From Microbacterium phyllosphaerae (lineage in GTDB: Bacteria; Actinomycetota; Actinomycetes; Actinomycetales; Microbacteriaceae), in NCBI RefSeq assembly GCF_017876435.1, contig NZ_JAGIOA010000001.1, positions 1,178,001 to 1,242,000 on the forward strand: a stretch of 64,000 bases of DNA, given 5' to 3'. Under the pieces are notes generated by a model. The model was given only the letters and a program-made list of their open reading frames with translations, was not told where the DNA came from and searched no databases. The position numbers and the translations under genes are program-made. This document shows positions 35,580 to 46,732 of the stretch, piece by piece. Position 1 is the first letter of the stretch; each line of letters opens with the position of its first letter.

Positions 35580-37666
35580 GCGAGCAGCAGCTCCCGGCGC
35601 CTCCGACTGCGGGCGGGCCGGCGGAGGGGGATCGGACGACACTCGCAGACGGCGAGTGGCATCGGATGCATCCGCTCACACCGCTCTTCAAGGGCGGTCT
35701 GGCGCTCATCATCGTCGCCGGTATCGCGATCGCAAACCTGCGCGACCGTCTCATCGCGTGGTTCGTGGATCTCTTCACCCCGGAAGAGGCGCACTACGAC
35801 GACTACACCGGCGGCGATCCCGTCGACTGGGTGCTCGCCAACAACCTGGTGCTCGTCGTGCTGCTCGGTGTGCTGGCACTGGCGGTGGTGCTGGTCGCGA
35901 TCTTCTGGTTCGTGTGGCGCTTCCAGCAGTTCCGCATCACGGGTGACCATGTCGAGGTGCGCAAGGGCATCGTGTTCCGCTCCCACCGGCGGGCGCCGCT
36001 CGACCGCGTGCAGGGTGTGAACCTCACGCGGCCCTTCCCCGCGCGCATCATCGGGCTCGCGAAGCTCGAGGTCGTCGGCGCGGGCACCGACTCGAACGTC
36101 GAGCTCGAGTACCTCGCCACGCCACGTGCGGAGTCCGTGCGGGCCGACATCCTGCGGCTCGCCTCGGGTGCTCGCGCCGCGCGGCAGACGGCGGCGGACG
36201 CGGCATCCGGGGTGCACGTGCCCACCGCGCCCGGAGCCGCACTCGGCGCACCGGGCGCTCCCGCGTCGACCCGGGCTCAGCTCGTCGGATCCGTGAACGC
36301 CGGCGTCAACGGACTCATCGGCGGTGTCGACCTCGCCGACGTCGAGCCCGAGAGCGTGGTGAAGATCCCCGCAGGGCGCCTCATCGGATCGCAGGTGATC
36401 TCGAGTGTGCTGTGGCTGGCGTTCTTCGGCGTCATCTTCGGCGTGGCGGTCGGCGGCGTGGCGATCGGGTCGATGGTCGATGGGGATCCGATCGAAGGGT
36501 TCCTCGGTCTCGGGATCACCCTCGGAATCGGAATCCCGATGATCATCGCGGTCGTGGGTATCACGTGGGCGCAGATCTCCAAGTCGCTGCGCTACTCGAT
36601 CGCACCGACGCCGGACGGCGTGCGCATCACGTACGGCCTGCTCACCACCGTCACCGAGACGCTGCCGCCGGGGCGGATCTTCGCGGTCGAGGTCACGCAG
36701 TCGTTGCTGTGGCGCCCGTTCGGCTGGTGGACGATCAAGATCAACCGCATGAGCGGCAAGAGCGCGGCGCAGCAGTCGTCGAGCTCCGCGCAGCAGTTCA
36801 ACGTGGTGCTCCCCGTCGGCAAGCGCGCCGATGTCGAACGTGTGCTCGCGCTGATCCTGCCCGACGCGCCGGTCGCCGACATCCCACTCGTGTGGGAGCA
36901 CGGAATCCTCGGCCCCGTCGAGGGAGACCCGTACCGGACGATGGCGCGCCGGGCCTGGTGGCGCAGGCCCCTGTCGTGGAAGCGGCACGGATATGCGCTC
37001 ACCGACTTCGGTCTGCTGCTTCGGCGGGGAACGGTCTGGCGCAAGCTGGCGATCTTCCCGCTCGCGCGGCTGCAGGGCGTCTCGCTCTCGCAGGGACCGA
37101 TCGACCGCGCACAGCGCGTGTCGGGCGCCCAGGTGCATTCGGTGCAGGGGCTCATCACCGGATACCTCTCGGGTCTCGAGCGCGACGACGCCCTGTTCCT
37201 TCTCGACGGCGTGAGCTCGGCCGCCGTCGCTGCGGCGGCCCGCGACCACACGCACCGCTGGGGCGAGTACGTGACGGATGCCGAGGGCGAGCAGGTTCCC
37301 GGCGGGTATCCGGGGGCCGGCAGCGAGGTCGGGGTCGGTGAGCTCGGTGCGCCGCCCGTGGCGTCACCTATACAGCCGCCGATGCCGCCCGCACCGTATG
37401 GGGCGCCGCCTGCTCCACCCGCGCCTCCGGTCACGCCTCCTGTTCCGCCCGTGTCTTCGTCTGTACCGCCTGTGCCACCCGCGCAGCCGCCCGCGCCGCC
37501 GGTGGTCCCGCCCGCTGCTCCGCCTGCTCCGCCGGTGGTGCCGCCCGCTGCTCCGCCTGCTCCGCCGGTCCCGCCGGTACAGCTGCCGGCTGTCCCGTCT
37601 GCTCCTCCGGCTGCGCCTCCTGCCCCGTCTGTGCCTCCTGCGCCCCCGGCTCCGAACCGTGAGTGA
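35576..37666 (+). CDS. Three-domain bacterial PH (YdbT-like) membrane protein with Pro-rich tail
   Basis: The start at GTG 35576 (GTGA overlap) gives 696 residues. Two membrane-helix pairs (about 38-62 and 90-115; 268-315) separate three bPH2 copies. The first runs from FRITGDHVEVRKGIV, the second from VRITYGLLTTVTETLPPGR, and the third from YALTDFGLLLRRGTVWRK. The last 95 residues are almost pure Pro, Ala, Val and Ser (PPAPPVVPPAAPP type) and include a perfect two-copy 33-bp repeat. The tail is expected to be extended and may bind partners. It works with the YdbS-like protein encoded before it. Confidence 0.86.
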   Translation: MSEQQLPAPPTAGGPAEGDRTTLADGEWHRMHPLTPLFKGGLALIIVAGIAIANLRDRLIAWFVDLFTPEEAHYDDYTGGDPVDWVLANNLVLVVLLGVLALAVVLVAIFWFVWRFQQFRITGDHVEVRKGIVFRSHRRAPLDRVQGVNLTRPFPARIIGLAKLEVVGAGTDSNVELEYLATPRAESVRADILRLASGARAARQTAADAASGVHVPTAPGAALGAPGAPASTRAQLVGSVNAGVNGLIGGVDLADVEPESVVKIPAGRLIGSQVISSVLWLAFFGVIFGVAVGGVAIGSMVDGDPIEGFLGLGITLGIGIPMIIAVVGITWAQISKSLRYSIAPTPDGVRITYGLLTTVTETLPPGRIFAVEVTQSLLWRPFGWWTIKINRMSGKSAAQQSSSSAQQFNVVLPVGKRADVERVLALILPDAPVADIPLVWEHGILGPVEGDPYRTMARRAWWRRPLSWKRHGYALTDFGLLLRRGTVWRKLAIFPLARLQGVSLSQGPIDRAQRVSGAQVHSVQGLITGYLSGLERDDALFLLDGVSSAAVAAAARDHTHRWGEYVTDAEGEQVPGGYPGAGSEVGVGELGAPPVASPIQPPMPPAPYGAPPAPPAPPVTPPVPPVSSSVPPVPPAQPPAPPVVPPAAPPAPPVVPPAAPPAPPVPPVQLPAVPSAPPAAPPAPSVPPAPPAPNRE
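37502..37567 (+). repeat. Two-copy 33-bp tandem repeat in the Pro-rich tail
   Basis: Units at 37502-37534 and 37535-37567 differ at one base (GTGGTC versus GTGGTG) and encode VVPPAAPPAPP twice. Shorter Pro-rich units flank it. Copy number could vary between strains. Confidence 0.8.
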
Positions 37667-38363
37667 TCCGTCGCGCCGTGACGGGCGCCTCGGGGTCGGC
37701 ATCATCGGAGCCGGTCGTGTCGGACCGGTCATCGGTGCGGCGCTCGCCGGCGCCGGCCATGCAGTCACGGGCATCACGAGCGGTTCGGACGACGATCGTG
37801 CGTCGGCCGTGCTGCCCGACGTGCCGATCCTGGACGCGCTCGAAGTCGTGCGGCGCAGCGAACTCGTCGTCGTCGCCGTTCCTCATGACGAGCTGCCCGC
37901 TCTGATCGCGGGTATCGCCGAGGTCGGCGGCTGGCAGCTCGGCCAGCTCGTGCTGCACACCGACCCCGGGCACGGGATCGAGGTGCTCCGCCCCGCCGCC
38001 GAGCGGGGGGCGATCCCTCTCGCCGTGCACCCGGCCATCACGTTCACGGGCACGACGATCGACCTGCGTCAGCTGCAGGCGAGCTACGCCGCGGTCACGG
38101 CGCCCGCCGCCGTGCTCCCGATCGCCCAGGCGCTGGCGGTCGAGATGGGGTGCGAGCCCGTCGTCATCGCCGAGGCCGATCGTGCGGCGTATGCCGATGC
38201 GATCCAGGCGGCGACCGAATTCTCGCGGTCGATCATCGTGCAGTCGACCACCCGCCTCGGTGAGATCGGCGTCGAGAACCCCGGTGGATACCTGTCGGCT
38301 CTGGTGCAGTCGACCGTCGAGAGGGCGCTGCGCGACGCATCCGGCCCCTCGCCCCTGCTCTGA
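37659..38363 (+). CDS. Rossmann-fold DUF2520 protein (putative NADP-dependent oxidoreductase)
   Basis: The start at GTG 37659 (8-bp overlap with the previous gene) gives 234 residues. VGIIGAGRVGPVIGAALAGAG is a dinucleotide-binding fingerprint. VHPAITFTG and the helical C-terminal DUF2520 domain (AVEMGCEPVVI, then ATEFSRSIIV) follow. In actinobacteria this protein usually precedes panC, and a role linked to pantothenate synthesis has been proposed from context. Here no panC follows; a convergent DUF2207 gene does. It is cytoplasmic. Confidence 0.85.
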   Translation: MSDPSRRDGRLGVGIIGAGRVGPVIGAALAGAGHAVTGITSGSDDDRASAVLPDVPILDALEVVRRSELVVVAVPHDELPALIAGIAEVGGWQLGQLVLHTDPGHGIEVLRPAAERGAIPLAVHPAITFTGTTIDLRQLQASYAAVTAPAAVLPIAQALAVEMGCEPVVIAEADRAAYADAIQAATEFSRSIIVQSTTRLGEIGVENPGGYLSALVQSTVERALRDASGPSPLL

Positions 38364-38386
38364 GGCCGGACGTCCGCGCCGCCCCT

Positions 38387-38414
38387 CTGAGGTCAGATGT
38401 CTCTCTGACCTCAG
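38387..38414. terminator. Bidirectional hairpin terminator after the folate-PH block
   Basis: CTGAGGTCAG pairs with CTGACCTCAG, a 10-bp stem with an 8-base loop, between convergent genes. Confidence 0.75.
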
Positions 38415-38427
38415 GTGCCCTCTGCGG

Positions 38428-40320
38428 TCAGCGGCCTCCCGAGAATCCGCCGCCTCCGCCGCCACCGGAGAAGCCCCCGCCGAACGATCCGCCGGCGCTC
38501 GATGAGCTGCTCGCGCTCGGCGCCGAGTAGGTCGCGGCAGCGTTCGACGAGGCGGCGAAAGCCACGAGCTGCCCTCGGACGAACGGTGCGGTGGGGTCAC
38601 CGATCCAGGTCGCCCCGCGCTGGGCGGAGGTGTACGCCGTCTCGAGCACCTGACCCCACTCGTCCTCCATCCCGAACAGCATCGCGTAGGGCAGAAGACG
38701 CTCGTAGACGACGATCACGTTCGCCCCGCCGTCATGACGGCGCTCCGCACCCGAGTACGACTGCAGCATCCGCAGTCGATCGGCTTCTGCCACGCGGATG
38801 AATTCCCTGACCCCCATGAGGTACTCGTACTGTCGGGCTCCCTCTGTGGTGAGCACCGTGTGCTTCGAGAAGCTGTAGAGCGACGAGAGCAGCACGAGGA
38901 ACAGCCCGAACGCGATCGCGACGAAGGCGGGCAGCGCGGTGACCCTCCCCGCGATGATCCCCCACAGGCCGAGTCCGAACCCCGTGACGACGACGGCGAT
39001 CGCGCACCACTGCAGGATCATCGCGCCGCGGCTTCGCGCCTTCGTCACCAGCCCCCGAGACTCTGCCGCCTCGGCGCCGCTCTTCGACAGGGCCGTCATA
39101 CGTGCGGCGAACTCCTCACTCGAGGTCGGGAGTTCGGCGACGCCGTCGGCGTCGGCATCCGTGAACAGGGCATCGAGCGCTTCGACATCGAGCTGATCGG
39201 GAATGCGGCCTCCGGGGAGGCGCCGTAGCCGCGGTTCTTCGGCCTCCGTCCCCTCTTCGATGCGCACCGTGCCACGCACCGCGAGGTGGACGATCTCGGC
39301 GGGGATCGCAGCCTTCGCCCCCGGCACGATCGCTGCGGCGAGCAGGGGTGGCAGGGAATCCGGCACGTCGTACTGGGCGACGACGATGCCGTCGGCGGTT
39401 CGTCGGGATCTCTTGAAAGACGACACGGCGAACCAGCCGCCGACCGAGAGACCGAGTCCGCCGAGCGCGGCGATCGCGGGCACGGTGTCGGTCACAGGAT
39501 CCGGTTCACGAGCTGACGGCTGTGCGGCGGTGCCCGCCTCGAAGCCGACGGCGACGGTGACACCCTGCCCCGGGGACAGCTCGTTCGCCTCGACATGGAA
39601 CGCTGATCCGTCGGCCGACTCAGCGAGAGGGCATTCGTCGGTCGAACCCGCATACCCTACGTAGCAGCGCGTGGCGCCTGTCATCCGGTCTGTCATCTGC
39701 GCGTCGAACACGACGTCGGCGCTGAACTCCTCGACGGGCTGCGTGCTGTCGAGGGGGAGGAGATCCCAGTAGAACTCGTCGACGCCGGTGTCGGCCGAGA
39801 GGACGACATCGCGCATCTCGTACTCGATCACATAGGTCTGAGTGCCCTGCACATAGTCGTCGTCGCCTGTGAGGACGTAGAGCAGACCGTCGTCTTCGTC
39901 GGTCTCGTACGGCACCTCGGCGCCGCTTCCGTCGGTCACCGACAGGATCTGCAGTTCGAGCCACGCATTCTCGTAGCTGGTCGGCATTCCGCGGACTATG
40001 CCCTTGTTCTGATCGAAGTCCGGGAACCTCGCCGTCAGCGTCTCGGTGACGTGCATCCGCGCACGGCCTTCGTCATCGAGCGACACGTCGAAACGCGCGT
40101 CCCACTTCTCATACGAGAAGTCGTCCACGTCGGCGCTCGCGGACCTCGCGTCGGCGAGCATTTCGGCGCGGGTGCCGGTGCCAGTGTTGCCGGCGGCGGA
40201 AGCGGCCGCCGAGGCAGCCGGGGCCGCACCCGCGGCGGCAGTCGGGGTGACCGCTGCGGCGAGGCCGATCGTGGCCAGTCCGATGGTGGCGAGGGCGTGG
40301 GCGAGTCTGATGGCTGCCAT
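38428..40320 (-). CDS. DUF2207 membrane protein with Gly-rich tail
   Basis: This 630-residue protein has a signal peptide (to about residue 30), then an exported beta-rich DUF2207 domain (about 50-265: YEKWDARFDVSLDDEG, GIVRGMPTSY, DEFYWDLLP). One membrane helix near 285-310 and a pair near 430-480 follow. The C-terminus ends in Ser/Ala-rich then Gly/Phe-rich sequence (GGGFSGGR), typical of this family. Its function is unknown; it is thought to be an envelope protein. It lies on the opposite strand between the DUF2520 gene and lysS, where panC-type genes are often found. Confidence 0.88.
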   Translation of the reverse strand: MAAIRLAHALATIGLATIGLAAAVTPTAAAGAAPAASAAASAAGNTGTGTRAEMLADARSASADVDDFSYEKWDARFDVSLDDEGRARMHVTETLTARFPDFDQNKGIVRGMPTSYENAWLELQILSVTDGSGAEVPYETDEDDGLLYVLTGDDDYVQGTQTYVIEYEMRDVVLSADTGVDEFYWDLLPLDSTQPVEEFSADVVFDAQMTDRMTGATRCYVGYAGSTDECPLAESADGSAFHVEANELSPGQGVTVAVGFEAGTAAQPSAREPDPVTDTVPAIAALGGLGLSVGGWFAVSSFKRSRRTADGIVVAQYDVPDSLPPLLAAAIVPGAKAAIPAEIVHLAVRGTVRIEEGTEAEEPRLRRLPGGRIPDQLDVEALDALFTDADADGVAELPTSSEEFAARMTALSKSGAEAAESRGLVTKARSRGAMILQWCAIAVVVTGFGLGLWGIIAGRVTALPAFVAIAFGLFLVLLSSLYSFSKHTVLTTEGARQYEYLMGVREFIRVAEADRLRMLQSYSGAERRHDGGANVIVVYERLLPYAMLFGMEDEWGQVLETAYTSAQRGATWIGDPTAPFVRGQLVAFAASSNAAATYSAPSASSSSSAGGSFGGGFSGGGGGGGFSGGR

Positions 40321-40401
40321 GCATCGAGGCTACCCAGGCTCGACCGCGGGACGAGCGACTCGACCTCGGTAAACTGGAGACGACTTTTCAAGGAGCCCCG
40401 A

Positions 40402-41920
<1,519 letters not shown>

Positions 41921-41928
<8 letters not shown>

Positions 41929-43039
41929 TCGAGGTCGCGCCGCGGCGGAACGCCCACTCGGGCAGCACTGCGGCGTTGATCATCGTGTCGAGCAGGGCGG
42001 CGAGACCGTAACGGGGATCGATCTCGCGCACGAGCTCGAGGTAATGGGCGGCGTGGCTCGCTCGGCCGAGCGCCCACGACAGCCACGCCGCGGCGGTGAG
42101 CGGGCCGGGCCGGGAGGCCAGCGGTGCGCGAGCCGCCGTCGCGCGCGCGAGCGTCAGCGCGCGGCGAAGGCGATCGGGGTCGGGCGACGGCCCCCTGCCG
42201 AGGAACACGTCTCCGAGGTCGTCGGGCACAGCCGTGCGAGCGTCGGCGAAGGCGAGCTGCGCGGCGAGGGTCCGAGCGCCGCCGACGGCGTCCGTGGCCC
42301 ACTGCGTCAGGGCGACGTCGCGGAAAAGGGGCCGGTCCAGACACCAGAGCAGCGCCGCGGTCGCGAACGGCGGCAGATCGTCGGATGGTGAGAGGACCGC
42401 CTCGAAGAATGCGGGGATGTCTTCGAGGAGCACGAGGGCGGCGATCGCCTGCGGATTCCGTCGACCGGCGAGGGCATCGCTCCTGGCGCCTTCGAGCAGA
42501 TCGGAGATCTCGCGGAGTGCCCGGCCGACGCGTTCCTTCTCCGCGAAGTCGACCGTCGGCAGCGCGACGCCCGACAGCTGGTCGCCCGAGACATCACCGA
42601 TGCCCGGCACCGCAGGGGGCGCCTCGTCGAGACGCCGCACCTCGGGGTCGCGATCGAGATAGCTCGACCAGCCGGACGGCGTGACGCAGAGGGCATCGAC
42701 GATGCGCAGGCCGGCCTCTTCGGCACGGCCCAGCAACTCGTCGACTTCGACCACGAGCGGCAGGACGAGCCCGTCGCGGGTCTCGTGCACCTCGTCATCG
42801 GTGTAGACGACGACGGCGACCGCATCCGTCCCGTCGACGCGCGAGACGAGACCGATCGAGGCGTCGACGTAGTCGTCGAGCGAGACCTCGTCGTCGGGGA
42901 GGTCGAGCCGCATCGCCCCGCACGTACGAGTGCCGTGGAACGGCAGCAGGACGAGACTGTCGGTGGGGGTGAAGCCGGCGAGGGACGGGACGATGCTGAG
43001 GAACTCAGCGGAGCCGGAGGCTCTGAGCAGTGTGGTCAT
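41921..43039 (-). CDS. DUF4192 protein
   Basis: Starting at ATG 43039 the protein has 372 residues. The N-terminal region (ASGSAEFLSIVPSLAGFTPTDSLVLL) is the DUF4192 family hallmark, and the family is restricted to actinobacteria. The C-terminal half is Ala/Leu-rich and helical (a tetratricopeptide-like ALGRASHAAHYLELVREIDPRYG). It has no signal or membrane segment, and its function is unknown. A 15-residue extension to 43084 is open but unlikely. Confidence 0.85.
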
Positions 43040-43158
43040 CCTGCGAGTGTCATCGCGAGGGAACTTCCGAACCCGCGTTTCCACAGGGCTGGCCCGGTGC
43101 CTCCGTGGACCCGCGAATGTGGAGGAGCAGTGGGTCGCGCACCGCGTACCATGGAGTC

Positions 43159-43332
43159 ATGGAGAACTTCTGGCTCGCAGCCGCATGGTCGATCATCCCG
43201 ACCATCGGGGTGAGCGTCGTGTTCTTCTTCGTGCTGCGCGGGATCCTTCGCTTCGATCGGACCGAGCGCAAGGTGCACGCGCGCATCGAGGCCGAGGAGC
43301 GGGCCGCTCGCGGCCTGCCGCCGCGGTCCTGA
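43159..43332 (+). CDS. Small single-pass membrane protein (57 residues)
   Basis: The start at ATG 43159 gives a short protein with one hydrophobic helix (AAWSIIPTIGVSVVFFFVLRGIL) followed by a basic, acidic-mixed amphipathic tail (RTERKVHARIEAEERAARGLPPR). Similar small proteins occur in Microbacteriaceae. It lies 100 bp before cls and could be co-transcribed with it. Its function is unknown. Confidence 0.72.
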   Translation: MENFWLAAAWSIIPTIGVSVVFFFVLRGILRFDRTERKVHARIEAEERAARGLPPRS

Positions 43333-43432
43333 GCGGCGTCCGCACCATCGGCTACTGTGTAGCCAGCGCACCCCTGCAGGTGCCCACGAAGGCGCTCGTC
43401 GCCGATGTGCCGACCCGCCGAGAGGACGAGGG

Positions 43433-44893
43433 ATGACACCCGAGACCTGGGCGTGGTGGATCACGGCATTCCTGGTCGCCCTCGACCTGACGATCCGCAT
43501 CACCGCGATCATCGTGATCCCACGCAACCGGCGACCCACCGCGGCGATGGCGTGGCTGCTCGCCGTGTTCTTCATCCCGTTCGTCGGGGTGTTCCTGTTC
43601 CTGCTGATCGGTAACCCGCGACTGCCGCGCGCCCGCCGCCGCAAGCAGGACCAGATCAACGAGTACATCGCCGAGACGAGCGAGCACCTGCACTTCGGCA
43701 CCCTGCGACCGAATGCCCCGAGCTGGTTCCCTCCGCTCGTCGAGATGAACCATCGGCTCGGTGCCCTTCCGATCTCGGGCGACAACGGCGCCCATCTGAT
43801 CTCGGGGTACCAGGAGTCGCTCGACGCGATGGCCGACGAGATCCGCAAGACGGAGGACTACGTCCACGTCGAGTTCTACATCCTGCAGTCCGACGCGTCG
43901 ACCGACAACTTCTTCCGGGCGATGGAAGAGGTCGCCGCACGCGGCGTCCAGGTGCGAGTGCTGCTGGACCACTGGGCGAACCGGTGGAAGCCGAAGTACC
44001 GTGACACGATCGCGCGCCTCAACCGGATGGGGGCGAACTGGCACCTGATGCTGCCGGTGCAGCCGCTCAAGGGGCGGATGCAGCGCCCCGACCTCCGCAA
44101 CCACCGCAAGCTCCTCGTCGTCGACGGCAAGGTCGCGTTCCTCGGTTCGCAGAACGTCACCGATTCGACGTACAACCTGCCGAAGAACATCAAGCGCGGG
44201 CTGCACTGGGTCGACCTCATGGTGCGCATCGACGGTCCGGTCGTCCTGAGCGTCAACGCGATCTTCCTCAGCGACTGGTACAGCGAGACCGACGAGGTGC
44301 TGCAGGAGATCGACATCTCGCATGCGGAGGCCGGGTCGGGCGATCTCGACTGCCAGGTCGTGCCGTCCGGGCCGGGGTTCGAGGTCGAGAACAACCTGCG
44401 TCTGTTCCTCGGGCTGCTGTATGCGGCCAAGGACAGGATCATGATCGTCAGCCCCTATTTCGTCCCCGACGAGGCGCTGCTGCTCGCGGTGACCGCTGCG
44501 GTCGATCGTGGCGTCGAGGTCGAGCTGTTCGTCTCCGAAGAGGGCGACCAGGCGATGGTCTACCACGCGCAGCGCAGCTACTACGAGGTGCTGCTGAAGG
44601 CGGGAGTCCGTATCTGGATGTACCGGAAGCCGTACATCCTGCACACGAAGAGCCTGACGATCGACGACCAGGTCGCGGTGATCGGTTCGAGCAACATGGA
44701 CATGCGATCGTTCGGTCTCAACCTCGAGGTGTCGATGCTGGTGCGCGGCGAGGAGTTCGTCGCCGAGATGCGCGAGGTCGAAGACGAGTACCGCTCGCTC
44801 AGCCGGGAGCTGACGCTGGACGAGTGGATGCAGCAGCCGCTGCGGTCGACCGTGCTCGACAACCTCGCACGCCTCACCTCGGCACTTCAGTAG
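43433..44893 (+). CDS. cls: Cardiolipin synthase (phospholipase D family)
   Basis: This 486-residue protein has two N-terminal membrane helices (about 8-65) with a PRNRRPTAAMAWLLAVF link, then two phospholipase D modules. The first HKD motif is NHRKLLVVDG at about 223 and the second LHTKSLTIDD at about 403; each has the following GSxN (GSQN, GSSN). It condenses phosphatidylglycerol or CDP-diacylglycerol to cardiolipin at the membrane. Confidence 0.93.
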   Translation: MTPETWAWWITAFLVALDLTIRITAIIVIPRNRRPTAAMAWLLAVFFIPFVGVFLFLLIGNPRLPRARRRKQDQINEYIAETSEHLHFGTLRPNAPSWFPPLVEMNHRLGALPISGDNGAHLISGYQESLDAMADEIRKTEDYVHVEFYILQSDASTDNFFRAMEEVAARGVQVRVLLDHWANRWKPKYRDTIARLNRMGANWHLMLPVQPLKGRMQRPDLRNHRKLLVVDGKVAFLGSQNVTDSTYNLPKNIKRGLHWVDLMVRIDGPVVLSVNAIFLSDWYSETDEVLQEIDISHAEAGSGDLDCQVVPSGPGFEVENNLRLFLGLLYAAKDRIMIVSPYFVPDEALLLAVTAAVDRGVEVELFVSEEGDQAMVYHAQRSYYEVLLKAGVRIWMYRKPYILHTKSLTIDDQVAVIGSSNMDMRSFGLNLEVSMLVRGEEFVAEMREVEDEYRSLSRELTLDEWMQQPLRSTVLDNLARLTSALQ

Positions 44894-44953
44894 ACCGTTC
44901 AGGCATGCGCGCGGGGGTGCCCGCGGATCGCACCGGCCGGTACCCTGTTGTGC

Positions 44954-45679
44954 ATGGCCACCCCCACTCGCGTCATCGCCGCTCTCTCCGCGCTCGCGGC
45001 CGCCCTGCTGATCGCCGGATGCACCTCGACTCCCGGTGCGGATGCTCCCACCGACGCGCCGTCGACCTCGCCCACGGCGGGGAGCACGGATGACGCCGAT
45101 GACATCGAGGGGGTCCTTCTCGACGACGGCCGGATGTTCGGCGTCGTCACCTGGGGGTCCTCGACCTGCGTTCCGCAGGTCGACCAGGTGTCGGCCGAAG
45201 GGCAGACCGTCACGGTGGCCCTCGTCGACTCCGAGGACGCCGACAAGGCCTGCACGGCCGACCTCGCTCCTCGTGCGAGCGTCGGAGCGCTTCCTGAGGG
45301 AGTCGATCCGACGAAGGAGATCACGCTGAAGGTGACCTACGGTGACGTCGTCGACGACGCCGATCTCGACGGCGACCCGTCGTTCACGGGCACGCCTGGG
45401 TCATCGACCGAGTACACGCCGAGCGCCGGCTGGTTCGACGACGGCTCGCTCGTGCTTCTCACGTGGGGCTCGTCGAGCTGCGCCCCGGTCGTCGAGAGCC
45501 TCGAGGGCTCGGGCGCGACGGGCACAGCCACCTTCGTCACGGATGACACGCAGGTCTGCACAATGGACATGGCGCCTCGGGCGACGGTCATCGCGTTCGG
45601 CGACGACGCGGTCGACGACGACGACTTCACCCTGACCCTCGTCGGAGGAGGCCTGGACGGCACCGTCCAGGTTCGCTGA
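44954..45679 (+). CDS. Lipoprotein with internally duplicated Cys-pair domain
   Basis: The start at ATG 44954 gives 241 residues with lipobox LIAGC (Cys near residue 22) and a Thr/Ser/Asp-rich linker. Two halves are clearly related. Both have an acidic DDG lead, a TWGSS-x-C strand, an interval with another Cys (DKACTADLAPRA or QVCTMDMAPRA), and a closing D/L-rich strand. Each copy is about 75 residues and should hold one disulfide. I do not recognise a named family. It is predicted to be tethered outside the membrane. Its role is unknown. Confidence 0.78.
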   Translation: MATPTRVIAALSALAAALLIAGCTSTPGADAPTDAPSTSPTAGSTDDADDIEGVLLDDGRMFGVVTWGSSTCVPQVDQVSAEGQTVTVALVDSEDADKACTADLAPRASVGALPEGVDPTKEITLKVTYGDVVDDADLDGDPSFTGTPGSSTEYTPSAGWFDDGSLVLLTWGSSSCAPVVESLEGSGATGTATFVTDDTQVCTMDMAPRATVIAFGDDAVDDDDFTLTLVGGGLDGTVQVR

Positions 45680-45707
45680 TCCGGACCGAGCGCTGATCAG
45701 ACAGGGG

Positions 45708-45730
45708 CGCCGCGATCGTGTGTCGCGGCG
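45708..45730. terminator. Short hairpin between convergent lipoprotein and lipid-kinase genes
   Basis: CGCCGCGA pairs with TCGCGGCG around a 7-base loop; there is no T run. Confidence 0.5.
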
Positions 45731-45733
45731 TTC

Positions 45734-46732
45734 TCAGAGGGCCGCGACCGGATGTCCGGCGGGCAGCGCGAGCAGCAGCGCGCCCGGGTCCGCCCTGCAG
45801 GTGACGCGCACCGCGAGGCCGAACTCGTCGCCGTCGAGTTCGATCGGGATCGGTCGGGGAGCTGCCGCCTCGGCGACCAGTCCCCGGAAGTAGTGCACCG
45901 ACGCATCCCTGCCCCGGCGCTCGAGCACGCGACGTCCTGCGCGGGAGCGTCGGAGCACCGAGTTGTCCCACCAGATCTTGCGCCACACGCCGAGCCATCC
46001 CAGCACGCCCGTCGGCTGGATCACGGCGACGTCGAGGATGCCGTCTGCGATGGAGGCATCGGGGATCAGGGCGATACCGGCCGGCAGCGTGCCGCAGTTG
46101 GCGAACAGGATGCTGTGCACCTTCGTGGTGTGCAGACGTCCGTCGTCGATCTGGAACACCGCTCGGAACGGCTCCGCGGACACCAGCGACCGTGCGGCGC
46201 CGTCGACGTATGCGATCCACCCGACCGACTTCTTCAGGTCGGAGCGGGTGTTGGCGATCATGTCCGCGTCGAGGCCGATACCGGCCAGGACCACGTAGGC
46301 GTGCTCTTCGTGCTCGCCGCTCTCGCGGGTGAGTCGCGCCCACCCGATGTCGATCGCATGTCGGAAACCGCCCAGGGCCGCTCTGATCATCTCGTCGGAG
46401 TCGCTGAGCGGGAGGTTGAGATTGCGGGCGAGGAGGTTGCCGGTGCCGCTGGGGAGGATCGCGAGCGGCACACCGGTGTTCGCGATGGCCTCGGACACCG
46501 CGCGCACCGTGCCATCACCTCCGGCGACCAGTACGACGTCGACTCCGCGCTCGAGCGCCTGCGCCGTCGCCCGCTGGCCGGGATCCGCGACGGTCGTCGG
46601 ATAGAACGCCGGATGCTCCCACCCGGCTTCGCTCGACAGGGTGCGGACCCTGGCGCGCAGATGCTTCTCGTCGACCTTGATGGGGTTGTACACGAGCGCC
46701 GCCTGTCGCCGGGCGGGGGCGCTCATCGTCAT
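45734..46732 (-). CDS. Diacylglycerol/lipid kinase family protein (DagK/YegS-like)
   Basis: This 332-residue protein (an in-frame ATG two codons later is an alternative start) has the catalytic-domain motifs VVLVAGGDGTVRAVSEAI and LPSGTGNLLARNLNLP, followed by the beta-rich C-terminal domain. It phosphorylates diacylglycerol or a related lipid and recycles phospholipid turnover products, plausibly linked to the nearby cardiolipin synthase. It has no signal peptide and is membrane-associated. It is divergent from serS with 75 bp between. Confidence 0.9.
   Translation of the reverse strand: MTMSAPARRQAALVYNPIKVDEKHLRARVRTLSSEAGWEHPAFYPTTVADPGQRATAQALERGVDVVLVAGGDGTVRAVSEAIANTGVPLAILPSGTGNLLARNLNLPLSDSDEMIRAALGGFRHAIDIGWARLTRESGEHEEHAYVVLAGIGLDADMIANTRSDLKKSVGWIAYVDGAARSLVSAEPFRAVFQIDDGRLHTTKVHSILFANCGTLPAGIALIPDASIADGILDVAVIQPTGVLGWLGVWRKIWWDNSVLRRSRAGRRVLERRGRDASVHYFRGLVAEAAAPRPIPIELDGDEFGLAVRVTCRADPGALLLALPAGHPVAAL

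Noticed and set aside
35321-37255. A 644-codon minus-strand open frame
   Set aside because: It is antisense to the PH-domain genes and has no recognisable domain.
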